Source: Symbiodinium natans (Eukaryota > Sar > Dinophyceae > Suessiales > Symbiodiniaceae). Taken from it: 64,000 bases of DNA. This document shows positions 61,194 through 64,000 of the stretch, one piece after another. The notes beneath the pieces are model-generated. The model worked only from the letters and a program-made list of their open reading frames with translations, had not been told where the DNA came from and searched no databases. The first letter of the stretch is position 1; every line of letters begins with the position of its first letter. Position numbers and translations under genes: made by a program. Where the stretch lies: contig CAJNDS010000673.1 in NCBI GenBank assembly GCA_905221605.1, forward strand, positions 28,411-92,410, given 5' to 3'.

Positions 61194-62379
61194 GTAGCTT
61201 ATTGGTTACCCAGCCTTTATTCAACACATGCGCCGCGTTTGCCAGAGCAACGCTGAGCATTGGTGGCTCTTGTAGAAGAAATCGCAGCTTGACCCGCAAA
61301 TTGCAGCGCCGCAGCGCCGTTATCGCCTTCGTCCCCGCATCCAGGGCCGGCCCTCCTTTCTGGAGGCTTGTTCAGCAAAGGCCAGCCCCTTCGTACGGCA
61401 GTAGGGAACAAACAACGTAAGCAACTTAAGTTGCAAGCACTTCTAGCTCCTCATCCTCTCCTCATCTTCTGCCCAATATTGCCCACATGTGCCCACAAAT
61501 TACTGGCCAACTCTCAGATTCCAAACCTCTAAGATATAGGTTAGCGCTGAGGGATCTCGCCCATTTGGAGGTCTTGGGCTCTAAGGTTCAGCGCAATTTA
61601 CGCAGGATACGCGCATGTCAGCGCATAAACGGTTCACGGGGCTTACGCCGCTGCTATCCGCTGCTCATGTTGTGGATGTTGCCGAGCAAACCTGAGGCCC
61701 AGCGCGGCGCGCCCAGGCCAGCCTGGACTGAGAGGAGTCCGTGCTCCAGGCATCTTGGGCGCGTTTGGGCGCTGCATGGCGCTGCATCTCCGGTCTTGCC
61801 TGGATTTGCTAGTGCTTGGGGCAGTCAGACCGGGTAAAATCGTCTGCCCCCCCCTACCCGTGCTTTTGTAGAGCATGTCTGAAAATTAGAAAGCAAGCTG
61901 CCATAAACTTGTGGCCCGAACTCCTGAGCATAGAGCGCTCGGGAGGAGCCGTGAACCCGTCAACCCAAGCGCTGTGGCCCTCTGATTGAGCTAATGGGTT
62001 CAGGGTTTCGTGGGTGAACCCGGTAGCTTTGGGTTGTTGGGCTAGTGGACAACGCCCCTTCCCTCCCCCCCGTCCCCCCCGCCGCCCCCCCTCACCCTCC
62101 ATGTGATTGCCTAGGGGGAGTTGGGGCAAGTGGGGGCAAATTGGGGCTGGGTTCATGCCCGGAAGCGACGAAAGGCTGCATCAGAGGTGTCGGCTTGACA
62201 AGCCCAAGCTGACAGACTTACCTGTTGCGTGAGTTTTTGCCAATAAACCTGTTAGCAAGGTCCCTGCTTTTCCACCTCCCCTCCCTTCCCCTCCCTCGCG
62301 CCTCCCCGCGCTGCCGGCAAACCTGTTCAGGTCCGCCCCCTAATCTCTCGTTTTTCCTGGGCCAACGCAAGGGTTCAAG
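61194..62379. other. Intron-like DNA of 1.2 kb
   Basis: No convincing exon. Includes C/T-rich stretches at 62050-62100 and 62270-62350, the latter just before the next exon-like block. Confidence 0.35.
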
Positions 62380-62475
62380 GTTTTGGAAAAGGTTGCCTTG
62401 GAAAACATGAAGGAGGCGGCCCCGCCCATTCTCCAATCCAAGAAGACGAATGACACGCGAGCAGCCGCAGCCTGA
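62380..62475 (+). CDS. Candidate terminal exon O
   Basis: After gggttcaag the reading is VLEKVALENMKEAAPPILQS, then KKTNDTRAAAA and TGA. A charged helix ending in an Ala tail; a plausible protein C-terminus. Confidence 0.5.
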   Translation, partial: VLEKVALENMKEAAPPILQSKKTNDTRAAAA

Positions 62476-62576
62476 AAACAAGCTAACAAGCTAACAGCGC
62501 CGGGCAACTTAACAACCGCCCGACGACAACGTCTCTTGTTGAACCTGTCCCGGTCATTGCCGCCGGTGGCTTGCAG

Positions 62577-62618
62577 GTGGCTCTGCTGGCGGCCGTGGCG
62601 AGCAGGGATGAGGACTAG
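62577..62618 (+). CDS. Candidate alternative terminal exon P
   Basis: After gtggcttgcag it reads VALLAAVASRDED and TAG. It could be an alternative last exon to O or belong to another transcript. Confidence 0.3.
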   Translation: MALLAAVASRDED

Positions 62619-63274
62619 GGAGGGCTCAGGGTCGAAAGCCGACGTGCAGAACCCCGATGAAAAGGGTGCATTCGGACCTCTCTGCTTGTTCCACGCGGGG
62701 CCGGGGACGACGAGGGATAGCCCTCGACTGTAGAAACCTGCGAGCCCGAAACTCCAAGCCGCTTTGGGGAGGAGAAGGTCCGTGCCCTGCTGCGCAACGC
62801 TGGTGAGCGCGGGCTGTGCTTGGATGCCCCTTGTCGACATTATGGATCATTATGGGCGGATCATGGGCGAGTCAGAGCTCCTCTATAGGATCTTGTCGTG
62901 AGTGCTGCCAGTCGTGTAGTTTTGGTGATGGCTGTTGGTGCCCATTCTCCATCTACGCCGGCCTCATAAGCAGGTGTATTTGCTCAATGTTTGTCGGAAT
63001 CTGTGGGGCCTGCATCTCGAGGAGTCGACGTTCCAGGCGATGTGCCAGTTCTTCTCGAAGGTGGGGGTCTAAGCGGCTTTTGCTTCCAAATCTGAGCCCT
63101 TCAAAGCAGAGACCAGATTACACGTGGGCTTCGCCCGCTGTACTGTCCGAAGCTGCGCCTGGACGTTCCGCAGCTGCGGAGTGAAAAAAGGATGTTGCGC
63201 GGCGTGCTTTGCGAACAGGCTCAGACGTAATTGCAACGTCAAAGTGATCTAACATCTTTACACATGCCACATGT
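62619..63274. other. No gene seen
   Basis: Unique DNA with short overlapping frames on both strands and no bordered exon. Confidence 0.35.
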
Positions 63275-63556
63275 TTGAGTGAGCTTGGGGAGAGGCTCCG
63301 AAGCTCATATGCCCAAACCCCAAGCTCTTTTCAATATGCCTTTGGGGCTGTCTTCTCAGTGCTTCACCCAAATGCAAGAACGTCATTGCGCAGACATGTT
63401 TCAAACTTGCCGTTGAGGAATACATGCGTAACCTGTCCATGTGGATCTTGTAAGCCAAAACTGCGAGACCATTTAGTGCCCAAGGGCTCAACAAAGAACG
63501 TTTGCGATCCCAGTAATGTCCCCCTCCCCTTCTGGCATCGGAGAACGAACGCTTGA
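63275..63556 (+). CDS. Hypothetical 93-codon ORF
   Basis: Starts MSELGERLRSSYAQTPSSFQ and later contains a CVTCPCGSCKPK cysteine cluster that could bind metal. The opposite strand is also open. No family recognised; it may be part of an exon. Confidence 0.25.
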   Translation: MSELGERLRSSYAQTPSSFQYAFGAVFSVLHPNARTSLRRHVSNLPLRNTCVTCPCGSCKPKLRDHLVPKGSTKNVCDPSNVPLPFWHRRTNA

Positions 63557-63719
63557 AGCACCTGCATCCCCAAACCCCCAAATTCTGAACCGTAAGCGCT
63601 GAACCCTACACGGCCCAGTGCTCTTTCTGCATGCCGCAGCAATGTCTTGAGTCGAACACATAGCACCGCAGCTTGCCCACACGCGCACATACACTACACA
63701 AACACACAAACAAACAAAC

Positions 63720-63742
63720 ACAGACACACACACACACACACC
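63720..63742. repeat. (CA)n microsatellite
   Basis: cacagacacacacacacacacac, with caaacaaa repeats just before it. Confidence 0.85.
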
Positions 63743-63912
63743 CACAATTCTCGTGGGCAGAAAAGGGGTTGAAACATTTACAGTTGAAGTTGCAACTTCC
63801 TAGGAGCACATCCTGGTGACTCTGGGAGCTTCGCCGTCAGCTCCAGGAGCTCCAGGTCGGGCGCGGTCGTCCGCTTCGGGGCGGACACTGGGAGGCGACT
63901 TGAAGGGAGAGA

Positions 63913-63920
63913 GAGGGAGG

Positions 63921-64000
<80 letters not shown>
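63913..64000. repeat. (GA)n microsatellite at window end
   Basis: Pure gagaga run that continues past the window. Confidence 0.95.

Overview
The window looks like nuclear DNA of a dinoflagellate, most likely a Symbiodiniaceae-type alga. The evidence is a complete 22-nt dinoflagellate spliced-leader (DinoSL) sequence at 60077-60098, a 9-nt truncated copy of its 3' end at the start of an inserted sequence (18379), interstitial TTTAGGG/CCCTAAA telomere-type repeats over about 48-61 kb, and dense retrotransposons. Assignments come from reading motifs by eye; no database search was run.

Left part (1-4746): the 3' portion of a DIRS/Ngaro-type (tyrosine-recombinase class) retroelement. It has a gag-like ORF with CCCH and CCHC-like zinc motifs, then an in-frame TGA directly followed by the ATG of an RT/RNase H ORF. 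It ends in two identical 197-bp direct repeats around a 237-bp spacer, the B1-A2-B2 layout of split-direct-repeat elements. 4.75-8.83 kb is an exon-like fragment followed by GC-rich satellites (GACGACGCG, CTGCAG-rich, a 61-bp minisatellite, an 'ACCCCAATGTT' type and others).

8829-21406 is a Ty1/copia element inserted into that satellite DNA (TSD TGTTA, 531-bp LTR, PBS, gag, protease, an extra middle ORF, integrase, RT/RNase H with an unusual C-terminal domain, polypurine tract). Its 3' LTR is interrupted 16 bp from its start by a 2489-bp insertion with a 13-bp target duplication. The insertion begins with TGGCTCAAG, the 3' end of DinoSL, so it is best read as a retroposed trans-spliced mRNA. 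Satellite DNA resumes at 21407, followed by a foldback element (22318-22794).

22.8-33.15 kb holds a compact module of long intronless ORFs of unknown function (23269-30598). One has a hydrolase-like GFSAGS motif and another a DHD/NGG pattern loosely like a glycosyltransferase. It is followed by degenerate repeats with recurring hairpins and an A13 tract. This is the best candidate for an undescribed mobile or virus-like unit.

36638-46765 is a second, young copia element on the minus strand: identical 179-bp LTRs, TSD ACTTT and one uninterrupted 3165-codon polyprotein. Its ORF adds a membrane-spanning N-terminal region before gag and a coiled-coil C-terminal region after RNase H. Its start codon straddles the LTR/PBS junction. 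It shares a 12-nt PBS with the first copia element.

46.8-64 kb is microsatellites, telomere-like repeats and many short plus-strand blocks with coding character, usually preceded by AG and often followed by GT/GC/GA. I read these as exons of one or more intron-rich host genes. A 2-kb AT-rich island (about 58035-60070) ends abruptly just before the DinoSL. The window closes in a (GA)n tract.
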